Assembly (NCBI GenBank): GCA_016719605.1
Contig: JADJYW010000003.1
Location: 502,466-566,465, forward strand
Origin: Lewinellaceae bacterium
GTDB taxonomy: Bacteria; Bacteroidota; Bacteroidia; Chitinophagales; Saprospiraceae
DNA length: 64,000 nucleotides
Direction of reading: 5' to 3'
Shown here: positions 51,770-61,343 of the stretch, piece after piece
How positions within the stretch are numbered: the first letter of the stretch is position 1
Layout: every line of letters begins with the position of its first letter
Program-made: the position numbers and the translations under genes
The notes under the pieces: model-generated
What the model was told of the DNA's origin: nothing
Seen by the model: only the letters and a program-made list of their open reading frames with translations
Database searches by the model: none

Positions 51770-54418
51770 ATGATACGCAGGCAGTATGCCGGGATATTGA
51801 TTGGCTTTATGCTTTGGGCCGGAGCAGGGCGGTTGGTTGCGCAAAGCACCGGCGAAGTAGCGGTATTGGAAAAAAGGCTTGCCGAGGCCACCGAAGACTC
51901 GGTGCGCGTCCAAACGCTCAACCGACTCACCCACCTGAACTTGCAGTCCAACCCGGAACAAGCCAGAATGTACATCGAACAAAACCTGCGCCTGACCGAA
52001 AACCTGGAGCGCGGGATGCGTTTGCCCGGGCTTACCTTCTCCGATCGCGGCACCACATTTTTTTACCTCGGCTGGCATGCCATGCAGCGCAGCGAGTACC
52101 CGGAGGCGGTGCGCCACACCTACAAAGCCATCGAACTATACGAGCAAGACGGCGATCAGGAGCGTATCGGCAATTGCTACAGCAGCCTCGGTACCATTTT
52201 CAAACGGCAAAAAAACACCGCTGAATCCGAGCGCCACTACAGAGAGGCGCTGCGCATATTCCAGGTGCTTGGCAACCAGGAGCGCCTCCCGGGACTTTAC
52301 CTGAATTACGGCGGCCTGCTGGTGGCGGTCGGCCGCTACGAGGAAGCGTGGGCCATGTTTCAGGAAACCAAAAATATCTACACAAAGACGGGCGTATCGC
52401 CTGCGGACTGGGGTACGCTGTACAACAATCTCGGCGTATGCGCACAATCGCTGAACCGCATTGACGAGGCCATTGAATACTTTCAAAAAGCGCTGGAGGA
52501 ATACGAAAAACGCAAAAACCATACGAACGCCGCCAACGCCCACAACAGCCTGGCCAACGCCTACCGCACCAACAAACAGTACGAGCAGGCGCTCCAACAC
52601 TACGAGATGTCGCTGAAACTGGGTATGGAGGTGGGCAATAAAATAGCCATCAACCGGGCATACGGTAACATGGCGGACATGTACGCCATTCTTGGCCAGA
52701 TAGCCCCGTACGCCGGTATCAAAGACTCGTTGTACCATGCAGCAATCCGTTTTCACAAAGCAGCCAAAGTGTATGCCGACTCTATTTACAACCTCGAAAG
52801 CAGCCGCCAGGTAGCCGAGATGCAGGTACGGTTCGAAACGGAGCGCAAGGAGCGCGAGATCGGGCAACTGAACACGGAAGTAAAAGTCCGTGAGCTGACG
52901 CTCTTGCAACAGATGGCCGAGTTGCGCGCCCGCAAATTAACCGCCGCTGCCGAGCACGAACGCATGCAGGCCCTCGAAGCGGAAAACCTCAACGCTATTC
53001 TTGATCTGGAGGCACAAAACGCCCGCCTGAGTGAGAACGAGGCTGTTTTCAAAAGTCAGCAGAAAGAGATCGAATTGCTCAACCAAACCAATGCCCTGCG
53101 CGAAGCCGAGGCCAGCCGCCAGTACGCCGTGCGCACGGCTCTCCTGGCCGCCCTGCTCGCCTTCGCCGCCATCTCGTTTCTGCTCTTCCGGCTCTATTGG
53201 CAGAAAAACCGCAGCAACCAAAAAATACGCCGGCAAAACACCGAAATCGAACGCCAGCGTGCCGAAATCGAACGCCAAAACATCCACCTCGCCGAGGGCA
53301 GCCATTTCAAAAGTATTTTCCTGTCCAACATGAGCCACGAGATCCGAACGCCCCTGAACACCGTCATCGGGATGTCCGGCCTGCTGAGCAAAACCCAACT
53401 GAATGCCAAACAGCGCGAATACATCGAGTCTATCGAATTTGCTTCCGAAAACCTGCTGACTCTTGTCAGCGACATCCTGGATTTTTCCAAAGTAGAGGCC
53501 GGAAAGATTGACTTCCACCCGGTTCCGTTTCGCTTGCGCGAATTATTGGACAAACAGATCAGCATGTTCCGCGTGAACGCGGCCGATAAAAAAATTGCCC
53601 TGGAGTTGCACTGTGCACCGGAGGTTCCGGAGGTCGTTGTGGCCGATGCCGCCCGGCTCAATCAGGTTTTGCTCAACCTGCTGGGCAACGCCGTCAAGTT
53701 CACCGAACAGGGCTATATCCGCCTGCACTGCTCCATAGCCGGGCAGCAAACCAATGACGAAATCTTCCTGCGCTTCGAAGTACACGACACCGGTATCGGT
53801 ATCGAAGCTGCCGAACTGCCCAACCTCTTCGACGCCTTCGTGCAGGCCGGCGAACACACCCACCTGCGCTACGGCGGCACCGGACTGGGCCTGGCTATTT
53901 CCAAACAATTAGTCGAACTGCAAGGCGGGCACATCGCCGTGCAAAGTATCCCCGGCCAAGGCTCCGTGTTCGCGTTCGACCTGCCCGTGCACATCGGCGA
54001 AATGCCCCGACCCGAACTAAACCATTCCGGTGCGCACAACGGCGCCATCAAACTGCCGCCTCGAAAAATCCTGCTCGCCGAGGACAACCATTTCAACCAG
54101 ATGCTTGCGCGGGAACTCCTGCAGTCTATCATGGACGCGCCCGAAATAGATGTGGCTGAGAATGGCGCCGTAGCCTTGCAAAAAGCGGGACAACACGCCT
54201 ACGACCTCGTGCTTATGGACATCAAAATGCCCGTCATGGACGGCCTGAGCGCTACCCGAGCTATTCGCGAGGCCGGTATTCGTATTCCGATTATAGCCCT
54301 CACCGCCAACGCCACCACCGGCGAAGAAGAGCGCTGCCGGGATGCAGGCATGGAGGACTACCTGAGCAAACCCATCAACCCGACACTGCTGCGGGAAAAA
54401 TTAGCCCGGTGGATGTAA
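51770..54418 (+). CDS. TPR-containing hybrid sensor histidine kinase
   Basis: This is an 882-residue membrane sensor. The start at 51770 gives a signal segment (ILIGFMLWAGAGRLVAQ). A periplasmic series of TPR repeats follows (HAMQRSEYPEAVRHTYKAIE, IGNCYSSLGTIFKRQKNTAE, AHNSLANAYRTNKQYEQALQ), then a coiled coil and one transmembrane helix (LLAALLAFAAISFLLFRLYW). The kinase part has the HisKA box SNMSHEIRTPLNTVIGMSGL (His523) and HATPase boxes (ARLNQVLLNLLGNAVKFTEQ, VHDTGIGIEA, GGTGLGLAISKQLVE). A receiver domain ends the protein (DLVLMDIKMPVMDGLSATRA, Asp817). There is no DNA-binding output in the same protein, so it should signal through another regulator. It stands alone with its own promoter. 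Confidence 0.93.
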   Translation: MIRRQYAGILIGFMLWAGAGRLVAQSTGEVAVLEKRLAEATEDSVRVQTLNRLTHLNLQSNPEQARMYIEQNLRLTENLERGMRLPGLTFSDRGTTFFYLGWHAMQRSEYPEAVRHTYKAIELYEQDGDQERIGNCYSSLGTIFKRQKNTAESERHYREALRIFQVLGNQERLPGLYLNYGGLLVAVGRYEEAWAMFQETKNIYTKTGVSPADWGTLYNNLGVCAQSLNRIDEAIEYFQKALEEYEKRKNHTNAANAHNSLANAYRTNKQYEQALQHYEMSLKLGMEVGNKIAINRAYGNMADMYAILGQIAPYAGIKDSLYHAAIRFHKAAKVYADSIYNLESSRQVAEMQVRFETERKEREIGQLNTEVKVRELTLLQQMAELRARKLTAAAEHERMQALEAENLNAILDLEAQNARLSENEAVFKSQQKEIELLNQTNALREAEASRQYAVRTALLAALLAFAAISFLLFRLYWQKNRSNQKIRRQNTEIERQRAEIERQNIHLAEGSHFKSIFLSNMSHEIRTPLNTVIGMSGLLSKTQLNAKQREYIESIEFASENLLTLVSDILDFSKVEAGKIDFHPVPFRLRELLDKQISMFRVNAADKKIALELHCAPEVPEVVVADAARLNQVLLNLLGNAVKFTEQGYIRLHCSIAGQQTNDEIFLRFEVHDTGIGIEAAELPNLFDAFVQAGEHTHLRYGGTGLGLAISKQLVELQGGHIAVQSIPGQGSVFAFDLPVHIGEMPRPELNHSGAHNGAIKLPPRKILLAEDNHFNQMLARELLQSIMDAPEIDVAENGAVALQKAGQHAYDLVLMDIKMPVMDGLSATRAIREAGIRIPIIALTANATTGEEERCRDAGMEDYLSKPINPTLLREKLARWM

Positions 54419-54485
54419 GCAGCGCTATTGAGTGGGGGCAAAAGGCCCGCACACAACGCCAATGGTTCAGGTCAGGCTTTGGTAG

Positions 54486-54632
54486 TGGCAAATTTCGAGT
54501 GATGGAACGCGGATTAAACGGATGCAGGCAGCACGGATTTTCACGGATTTTCATAGATTCTTTAAATAAATCCGTGAAAATCCGTGCTGCCTGCATCCGT
54601 TTAATCCGCGTTCCATCACTCAAAATTTGCCA
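54486..54632. repeat. 147 bp near-perfect palindrome
   Basis: Arms 54486-54550 and 54568-54632 are 65 bp each with one mismatch and a 17 bp centre. They hold GGATGCAGGCAGCACGG and its inverted copy. Confidence 0.9.
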
Positions 54633-54656
54633 CCATCCAGCTTTTACCAAAAAAAG

Positions 54657-54720
54657 AGGCTCGTTTGCGCTTTTCCCGTTCAGCAACTGTAATTGCCTTC
54701 GGAAAAATGCAAACGAGCCT
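54657..54720. terminator. Hairpin between convergent genes
   Basis: AGGCTCGTTTGC (54657-54668) pairs perfectly with GCAAACGAGCCT (54709-54720), with A/T runs inside. It could serve as a terminator for the kinase or icd genes. Confidence 0.55.
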
Positions 54721-54773
54721 TCATACTCGGGGAACCTTCCAACCAGAAACCTTCCAACCAGAAACCCCCTCAC

Positions 54774-56039
54774 TTACATATTCTTGATGATCTCGTCTCC
54801 AAACTCCGAGCACTTCAGTTTGGTAGCGCCTTTCATCAGGCGTTCGAAGTCGTAGGTCACCCGTTTGTTACGGATGGAGCGTTCGAGGCCCTTGACGATG
54901 AGTTTGGCGACCTTGGTCCAGCCCATGTACTCGAACATCATCACCCCGGACAGGATGACGGACGACGGGTTCACCATGTCCTTGCCGGCGTATTTGGGTG
55001 CGGTACCGTGGGTGGCTTCGAAGATGGCGTGGCCGCTGACGTAGTTGATGTTGGCGCCGGGCGCGATGCCGATACCGCCAACCTGAGCAGCGAGTGCATC
55101 GGAGAGGTAGTCGCCGTTGAGGTTGAGCGTGGCCACCATGTCGTACTCGGCTGGGCGGAGCAGGATTTGCTGGAGGAATGCGTCGGCGATCACGTCCTTG
55201 ACGAGCAATTTGCCGGCGGCAAGCGCGTCGCTTTGAGCCTTGTTGGCTGCGGCTTCGCCCTTGGCATCCTTGATGCGGTCATACTCGGTCCAGGTGAACA
55301 CGCGGTCGCCGTACTCACGCTCGGCGAGGGCGTAGCCCCAGTCCTTGAACTTGCCCTCGGTGAATTTCATGATATTGCCTTTGTGCACCAGCGTCAGGGA
55401 TTTGCGGTTGTACTTGAACGCGTACTCCAGCGCCGAGCGCACGAGGCGTTCGGTACCTTCGATGGATACCGGTTTGATACCGATGGAGGCTGTTTTCGGG
55501 AAACGGATTTTGTTGACGCCCATCTCGTTTTGCAGGAAGTCGAGCACTTTTTGGCACTCGGGGGTACCTTGCAGGTACTCGATGCCGGCGTAGATGTCCT
55601 CGGTGTTTTCACGGAAAATCACCATGTCCACCAGACCGGGTTGTTTGACCGGGCTGGGTACGCCGCGGAACCACCGGACGGGACGCACGCAGGCGTACAG
55701 GTCGAGTTGTTGGCGGAGGGCCACATTGAGCGAGCGGATACCGCCGCCGACAGGCGTGGTGAGCGGGCCTTTGATGGCCACTTTGTACTCGCTGATCACA
55801 TCGAGGGTTTCCTGCGGGAGCCAGCTGCCGGTTTTTTCAAAAGCCTTTTCACCGGCGAGCACTTCCTGCCACACGATTTTCTTTTTGCCGCCAAAAGCCT
55901 TTTCCACGGCTGCGTCGAATACGCGCACAGAGGCCGCCCAGATGTCGGCGCCAATGCCGTCGCCCTCGATGAACGGAATAATGGGGTCGTTGGGGACTTT
56001 GAGTTTACCCCGCTTGATGGTGATGGTAGATCCTTGCAT
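54774..56039 (-). CDS. icd: Isocitrate dehydrogenase (NADP+)
   Basis: This 421-residue protein starts at 56039 (MQGSTITIKRGKLKVPNDPI). The family motifs are IPFIEGDGIGADIW, IKGPLTTPVGGGIRSLNVAL with the phosphorylatable serine loop, RQQLDLYACVRPVRWF, IFRENTEDIYAGIEY and NLNGDYLSDALAAQVGGIGI, with THGTAPKYAGKDMVNPSSV (NADP-type region). It makes 2-oxoglutarate and NADPH in the TCA cycle. A TACCTTCG box at 56093-56100 may be its promoter. Length and motif order are normal for the homodimeric class. Confidence 0.95.
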   Translation of the reverse strand: MQGSTITIKRGKLKVPNDPIIPFIEGDGIGADIWAASVRVFDAAVEKAFGGKKKIVWQEVLAGEKAFEKTGSWLPQETLDVISEYKVAIKGPLTTPVGGGIRSLNVALRQQLDLYACVRPVRWFRGVPSPVKQPGLVDMVIFRENTEDIYAGIEYLQGTPECQKVLDFLQNEMGVNKIRFPKTASIGIKPVSIEGTERLVRSALEYAFKYNRKSLTLVHKGNIMKFTEGKFKDWGYALAEREYGDRVFTWTEYDRIKDAKGEAAANKAQSDALAAGKLLVKDVIADAFLQQILLRPAEYDMVATLNLNGDYLSDALAAQVGGIGIAPGANINYVSGHAIFEATHGTAPKYAGKDMVNPSSVILSGVMMFEYMGWTKVAKLIVKGLERSIRNKRVTYDFERLMKGATKLKCSEFGDEIIKNM

Positions 56040-56108
56040 GGTATGAACTTGTATTTTAAAACTTGGGAAGATGTATTTGAAAAAATGCGCCGCGAAGGTA
56101 GGCAACGA

Positions 56109-57315
56109 CTACAGAAAATCATGTAAAAACCCCAAAATCCTTCCTGTCGCCCCCCGGCTCTCCTCCAAATACCCGGTTACTGCCGCCGAGGCTTTTTGGT
56201 AAAAAACCGGGTCTTCGAGCTTTTTTAGTAGCGCGATCAGCCCCGCCGTGTTGTGTACCGGAAATGCACCGCCCCGGGTTACAAACTGGCGGGCCTCTTC
56301 AAATTTTTCATATTTCGGTCCGAAAATAACGGGCAGCCCGAAGGCTGCCGGCTCCAGGGTATTGTGGATGCCCTTGCCAAATCCGCCGCCGATGTAGGCT
56401 ACGCGGCCGTAGCGGTACAGGGTGCTCAGCAGACCGATGCTATCCACAACCACTACGTCCACCGGTTCGCCGTTCCATGCCGAATGGCGGACAAGGGGGG
56501 CGGGCGATGCGCGGCAGCAAATGGGCCAGGTGTTTTTCCGTCGGCTCGTGCGGGGCGATGATCCAGCGGAGGTGCGCCCAGGCGGGATCGTTCAGGAGCG
56601 GGAGCAGGATATCCTCATCGGCGGGCCAGGTGCTGCCGGCGATCAATCCCGCCCCCGGCCCCTCCGGGGGTGGGGCCGGGGGTGGGGTTAGCACCCGATC
56701 CACCCGTGTATCCCCGGCCACGGTTACTTTTTCGAAACCAATGCCCCGGAGCAGCGCACCGGAGGGTTTGTTTTGTACAAAAACATGGGTGAAACAGCCG
56801 AGCATTTGGCGCCACAGGCCACCATACCAGCGAAAAAACGGTTGATTTGGCCGGAACAGCGCCGACACAAGCAGGGTGGGAATGCTTCGCTTTTTGAGTT
56901 CAAACAGGTAGTTGGCCCAGAAATCGTATTTCACGAAAATGGCCGCATCGGGGCGGATCAGGTCGAGGAAATAGCGCGCGTTTCGGCGCGTATCGGCGGG
57001 CAGGTAGCAGACGAAGTCAGCCTGAGGATAGTTTTTCCGGATTTCGTAGCCGGAGGGCGAAAAGAACGTGAGCACGATCTGCCAGCCGGGAAACTTTTCC
57101 CGAAAACCCTCGATGACGGGCCGCCCTTGCTCAAACTCGCCGAGGGAGGCCACATGCACCCACAATACCCGCCCTTTTTTTTCAAAACCCGTTGCATAGC
57201 GGGCACGCCAGTGGCGGCGGCCCGCCACCCATGCCCGGGCTTTGGGGTGAAAGGGGGCGCCAAGGTGCAGCGCAATCGTGAGCAAGTATATGGCCAGATC
57301 GTACAGCCGCCGCAT
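56109..57315 (-). CDS. waaA: 3-deoxy-D-manno-octulosonic acid transferase (KDO transferase), frameshifted
   Basis: The start at 57315 (MRRLYDLAIYLLTIALHLGA) gives an N-terminal anchor, followed by the WaaA blocks ATGFEKKGRVLWVHVASLGE (catalytic Glu), YLPADTRRNARYFLDLIRPD, AAIFVKYDFWANYLFELKKR and GSTWPADEDILLPLL. The frame changes at the G6 run 56495-56500: one more G joins the rest, LVRHSAWNGEPVDVVVVDSI, IGGGFGKGIHNTLEPAAFGL and FGPKYEKFEEARQFV. WaaA adds KDO to lipid A and is normally essential, so a base-call error is the likely cause. Its start overlaps the stop of the upstream gene as TGATG. Length is about 400 residues. Confidence 0.9.
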
Positions 57316-58085
57316 CAATAATAAATTTGGTTGGCGGCTCCGATGTAAAAAGGCAGCGTCCAGCCTAAGCGAATGCCAAAACGGATGTCGGTGCGGTTCC
57401 CTTCGAGTTTGCGCATTTCGGCAAAATCCCAGTCGCGCAGGCTTTTGGTGAAGCCCTGACTGAACTCGAATCCGAGGAACCAATTGGAGCGGCGGTTGGC
57501 GCCAAGGTGTTGCCAGCCGACAAACTGGCTGAGCGCCAGGCCGCCGGTGAGGCGGTCGTAGCCCTTGACATAGTCGCCGCTAACCTGTGCAACACTGTTT
57601 GCATTATCCTGAATCCGAATCCGATGCTGCTGCACACCCGCGCCGAGGGTCAGGCGGATGCCCGAGCGGCGGTTGCCTATGGGGAAAAGTTTGCCAATAG
57701 CGCCGCCGACGTAGAGTCCCCGGGCACGCAGGTCCACCTCGGCCAGAAGTTGATTATTGCCGATGATGTCGCCTTCCGGGGTACGCAGCAGCACGAGGGG
57801 ATCTTCCTTGACGGTGTTGCCGAATGAATAATGGGCTTCTGCGCCCAGCAGGAAATTGCCGGCTGCGATCCATTCCAGGCCGCCGCCCACGCTGCCGGTA
57901 GTGCCGAATCGGTCGGCGAAGTTGGCGCCAGGTTGGTGGATACCTGCCGTGAGGTGTACGAGGAAGGCCTTGCCTTTGTTGCGTTCCTGAATTTCGCTGT
58001 GTTCGGGAAATCTTTGGGCGAGTGCCGGCGCTCCGGCTACAAGGCAAAAGACAACTGCCAGAATGTTTTCCTTCGTCATGGACAT
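57315..58085 (-). CDS. Outer-membrane beta-barrel protein, unrecognised
   Basis: This is a 256-residue protein. The start at 58085 (or the second Met at 58079) precedes a signal peptide ending at APALAQ. The rest alternates in amphipathic strands: KAFLVHLTAGIHQPGANFAD, GSVGGGLEWIAAGNFLLGAE and RSGIRLTLGAGVQQHRIRIQ, ending with an aromatic residue (AANQIYY), the usual barrel end. It overlaps waaA by one base (TGATG), so it is translated with it. A TACCTTTG box on the minus strand at 58116-58123 is a good promoter candidate. Confidence 0.75.
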   Translation of the reverse strand: MSMTKENILAVVFCLVAGAPALAQRFPEHSEIQERNKGKAFLVHLTAGIHQPGANFADRFGTTGSVGGGLEWIAAGNFLLGAEAHYSFGNTVKEDPLVLLRTPEGDIIGNNQLLAEVDLRARGLYVGGAIGKLFPIGNRRSGIRLTLGAGVQQHRIRIQDNANSVAQVSGDYVKGYDRLTGGLALSQFVGWQHLGANRRSNWFLGFEFSQGFTKSLRDWDFAEMRKLEGNRTDIRFGIRLGWTLPFYIGAANQIYY

Positions 58086-58115
58086 GCGTATTTTTTCAAA
58101 AATCAGATGCTCGGA

Positions 58116-58123
58116 CAAAGGTA
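58116..58123 (-). promoter_or_regulatory. Promoter -7 box of the barrel-waaA operon
   Basis: TACCTTTG on the minus strand matches TAnnTTTG exactly, 31 bp before the start at 58085. Confidence 0.5.
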
Positions 58124-58377
58124 GGACATTCTCCAATGTACCGAAGTTTCCTACCCGGAGCACGCGTCAAATTTCATTTTAGGGCAAAACTGCAAGGATT
58201 TAAAATACTTGACAGGCAATGCATTAGAACATCCGCCATACTTCCGTCTTTTACAAAACGACGGGAAATAACCTGTTGAAAAATCCTCAAAACATGATAA
58301 AGATCAAATGTGCACCTAACGCAAGTCACTTAACGCCCTTTTTTCGCGCCGGTACATTTGTGCAAAAATATAACAAG

Positions 58378-58938
58378 ATGAAAGTCAAATTCGCATTGTT
58401 CCTCGTATTGGTTTGCTCCCATCTTTTTGCGCAGAGCAATTTCAGCACTACCGGTTTCACGATGTCCATCAAGGGGACTTCCAACTTGCACGACTGGGAA
58501 TCCTCGGTGAAAGAAATGCGTGCAACGGGTACTATGGCGGCCGATGCTAACGGCTTACAATCTGTCTCGGCCCTGTCTGTGTCCATCCCTGTCAAGTCTA
58601 TAAAAAGCACGAAAGGCTCGGTCATGGACAACAAGACGTATGATGCATTGCAGGCCAACAAACATCCGAATATCGCCTACAAACTCGACAAGGCTGCGAT
58701 AACCAAAAAAGGAGACGGCTATGACATCGCTTCCACGGGTAGCCTGACCATGGCCGGGGTGACCAACAAGGTTGACATGACCGTCCGCGGCAAAGTCAAT
58801 GGCGACGGCAGCGTGACGTTCACGGGTTCGCGGAAGATCAAGATGACGGACTATAAAATCAAGCCGCCGAGCGCTTTGCTGGGCACCGTCACGGTCGGAG
58901 ACGAAGTAGAGGTGGTATTCAAGGTTACGGTGAAGTGA
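58378..58938 (+). CDS. YceI family periplasmic protein (first copy)
   Basis: This is a 186-residue protein. The start at 58378 gives a signal peptide (VKFALFLVLVCSHLFAQ). The lipocalin-like YceI fold is clear: FTMSIKGTSNLHDWESSVKE, SALSVSIPVKSIKSTKGSVM, YDALQANKHPNIAYKLDKAA, LTMAGVTNKVDMTVRGKVNG and MTDYKIKPPSALLGTVTVGD. YceI proteins bind long isoprenoid lipids in the periplasm. TACATTTG at 58353-58360 may be the promoter box. A porin-like gene and a second YceI gene follow. Confidence 0.9.
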   Translation: MKVKFALFLVLVCSHLFAQSNFSTTGFTMSIKGTSNLHDWESSVKEMRATGTMAADANGLQSVSALSVSIPVKSIKSTKGSVMDNKTYDALQANKHPNIAYKLDKAAITKKGDGYDIASTGSLTMAGVTNKVDMTVRGKVNGDGSVTFTGSRKIKMTDYKIKPPSALLGTVTVGDEVEVVFKVTVK

Positions 58939-59017
58939 GTGTATTTCTTTAGCATCTATGAAGTAAAAATTCAATAACATCCAATTACAATTTCGAACAC
59001 ACATCAAATTTATTATT

Positions 59018-60487
59018 ATGAAAAACAACCTGTTTCTATCGCTTTTCGCGCTCCTTATCAGCGCAACCTGGGCACTTGCTCAACAACCCGACCTTCAATA
59101 CTATCGCGGGTGGGATCAGGACGGTATCAATGTTTTTGAACCATCCAAAAAGGCAGAACAGCCGGAATATACCGGATTCAAGATTCGTATCGGAGGTTCC
59201 TTTACGCAGGATTTCCAATCGCTGACACACGAGAACAAAGCTAATTATGTAAAAAACGGCGCTGACCTGCGCAACCGCAATATTCTGTATGGTGTGGCTA
59301 CGACAACAGGTTCCGGCGCAAATACCAACTGGAGCCTGAACGTGCCCGGCGACTCGACATCCGCCACACTGAGCGGTTTCAACCTGGCTATGGCCAACCT
59401 GAACTTCGACTTCCAGATCGGCGATGGTATCCGTGTCGCGTTGGAAAACTACATGTCGTCGCGTCACCACTCCGAATTCTGGGTAAAAGGCGGCTACATC
59501 CAGATAGACAAACTCCCGATGCTGGGCAATCCGCAATGGTTTGCTGATTACCTGCGGGTGAAAATCGGTCACTTCCAGCCCAACTACGGCGACATGCAGT
59601 TCCGTCGCACCGACGGCGGCAACACGATGTTCAATCCTTTTGTAGAAAACTACATCATGGATGCGTTCACCACAGAAATCGGCGGTGAGGTATATCTGTT
59701 CCCCGCTGATGGATTCATGGCAATGGTTGGTATGACCTCTGGTTTTATCAACGGCAACGTGGAGGTCTATCCGGAGGCTACCAATAGTGTTGGTATTGCT
59801 ACGAAAAAGAATCCTTCCATTTTTGCTAAAATGGCATTCGACAAAGCAATCACCGATGACTTCCGCTTCCGTCTGTCGGCTTCTATCTACAACAACGCCA
59901 ATATCCAGCGCAATACGCTGTATGCCGGCGACCGTACAGGTTCGCACTATTTCCTTGGCATGGAGCCTGCACTGCAAACCAATGGTACCGCTTCGACAGC
60001 AGCAGCTCAATTTACCTCCGGACGTTTTAACCCGAATTTTGCCAACCGGGTACGCGCCATTATGATCAACCCGTTCGTCAAATTCAAAGGGCTGGAAGTG
60101 TTTGGTACGTATGAAATTGCCGCCGGTGCAGTTTATGGCGACATTGACACAACGAGTCGTTCCTGGGAAAACCGTTCCTTCGACCAGATTGGCGTAGAGG
60201 CAATCTACCGCTTCCTCCCGCGCGAACAAATGTATGTGGGTGTACGCTACAACACGCTGAAAGGCGAGGCTTCGGGCGTTTTCTACAACCAGCAAGCCGA
60301 CGGCAAATCAGGTCAGGCAGAGGTTGGCATTGACCGCCTGACGATCGCCGCAGGTTGGTTCCCAACCAAAAATCTGTTGCTGAAAGGCGAATATGTGATT
60401 CAGAATTTCACCGATTTCCCGGCATTAGATTACCGCTTTGAAGGCAAGTTTTCCGGGTTCATGGTTCAGGCTGTGATTGGTTTCTAA
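59018..60487 (+). CDS. Porin-like outer-membrane protein
   Basis: This is a 489-residue protein with a signal peptide (LFLSLFALLISATWALA). The body is rich in aromatic alternating strands with a porin-like plan (FKIRIGGSFTQDFQSL, LNFDFQIGDGIRVALENYMS, FADYLRVKIGHFQPNYGDMQ, EIGGEVYLFPADGFMAMVGM) and ends FSGFMVQAVIGF with a terminal Phe. It is expected to form a channel in the outer membrane. The substrate is unknown. It lies between two YceI genes on the same strand. A GGTTAGAA-type repeat hairpin follows at 60496-60612. Confidence 0.82.
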   Translation: MKNNLFLSLFALLISATWALAQQPDLQYYRGWDQDGINVFEPSKKAEQPEYTGFKIRIGGSFTQDFQSLTHENKANYVKNGADLRNRNILYGVATTTGSGANTNWSLNVPGDSTSATLSGFNLAMANLNFDFQIGDGIRVALENYMSSRHHSEFWVKGGYIQIDKLPMLGNPQWFADYLRVKIGHFQPNYGDMQFRRTDGGNTMFNPFVENYIMDAFTTEIGGEVYLFPADGFMAMVGMTSGFINGNVEVYPEATNSVGIATKKNPSIFAKMAFDKAITDDFRFRLSASIYNNANIQRNTLYAGDRTGSHYFLGMEPALQTNGTASTAAAQFTSGRFNPNFANRVRAIMINPFVKFKGLEVFGTYEIAAGAVYGDIDTTSRSWENRSFDQIGVEAIYRFLPREQMYVGVRYNTLKGEASGVFYNQQADGKSGQAEVGIDRLTIAAGWFPTKNLLLKGEYVIQNFTDFPALDYRFEGKFSGFMVQAVIGF

Positions 60488-60495
60488 CGTTCTTT

Positions 60496-60612
60496 AGGTT
60501 AGAAGGTTAGAAGGTTAGAAGGTTAGAAGGTTAGAAGGTTAGAAGGTTAGAAAGTTGAAAGTGCAACCCTATAACCTTCTAACCTTCCAACCTTCTAACC
60601 TTCCAACCCTCC
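60496..60612. repeat. Octamer repeats GGTTAGAA with an inverted partner block
   Basis: About seven AGGTTAGA units (60496-60553) are followed by inverted AACCTTCTAACCTTCC units (60571-60612). The transcript would fold into a long imperfect hairpin, a possible terminator between the porin and the second YceI gene. Confidence 0.75.
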
Positions 60613-60633
60613 ATCTAAATCTGAATACAAACG

Positions 60634-61269
60634 ATGAAAAATTTCTGGTTTTGTTTTTTGCTGATTGCCGTGGGGATAGTGGGACAAGGAGCGGTATTAG
60701 TTACCAACTTTCGTCCACCGGAGAAGAAACGCTATTCTATCGTAAAGCCGAGCCGGTTGTATTTGCAGGGTACCACCAATGTCAACACGTTTGCCTGCGA
60801 CTGCGAAGATCAATTCATTTCCCAGGAATTACAGGTAGAGAGCGGCGGCGCCGTTTCAAAATTTCGCAATGCCCGCCTGAGTATGACCACCCGCAAGTTC
60901 AATTGCAAAAATGCCAAAATGGATCGGGACATGCACAAGGCACTTCAGGCGGATACCTACCCAAAAATCAGGATTGATCTTCAGGAAGCCCGCTACAACC
61001 CGGAGCACCTGAAAGGCGCCGGCACTGCCTGGTTTGATGTGGATGCCAAAGTGCAAATAACCATCACCGGGGTTACAAAGGAGCGACACATCAAGGCACA
61101 GGCCCGCAAAATCATACAAAATCAGTTTGCCCTGAAAGGTTCCGAATCGCTCCAGATGTCGGAGTTCGGCATAGATCCCCCTGAAGCGCTCTTTGGTATG
61201 ATCAAGGTGAACGATTTGATCGCTTTTCACTTTGATCTGGTTATACAAATAGAGGACGTTGTCAATTGA
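60634..61269 (+). CDS. YceI family protein (second copy)
   Basis: This 211-residue protein has a short N-terminal hydrophobic segment (FCFLLIAVGIVGQGAVLV). The YceI blocks are KPSRLYLQGTTNVNTFACDC, ALQADTYPKIRIDLQEARYN and FDVDAKVQITITGVTKERHI, ending EFGIDPPEALFGMIKVNDLI. Two closely spaced cysteines (ACDCED) are unusual and could bind metal or form a disulfide. It differs strongly from the first copy, so it is not a recent duplicate. The small membrane protein gene follows. Confidence 0.85.
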   Translation: MKNFWFCFLLIAVGIVGQGAVLVTNFRPPEKKRYSIVKPSRLYLQGTTNVNTFACDCEDQFISQELQVESGGAVSKFRNARLSMTTRKFNCKNAKMDRDMHKALQADTYPKIRIDLQEARYNPEHLKGAGTAWFDVDAKVQITITGVTKERHIKAQARKIIQNQFALKGSESLQMSEFGIDPPEALFGMIKVNDLIAFHFDLVIQIEDVVN

Positions 61270-61343
61270 TTCAACTATTGCCGGACAATCGGAACAGTGA
61301 ACCAACAGCGTCAATCGAATCAATCGAATCAATCAACACAACC

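Larger units (their letters stand above)
54419..54773. other. Gene-free stretch between the histidine kinase and icd genes
   Basis: The stretch is occupied by the 147 bp palindrome (54486-54632), a terminator-like hairpin (54657-54720) and two copies of GGAAACCTTCCAACCAGAAACC-type sequence. No ORF is present. Confidence 0.7.
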
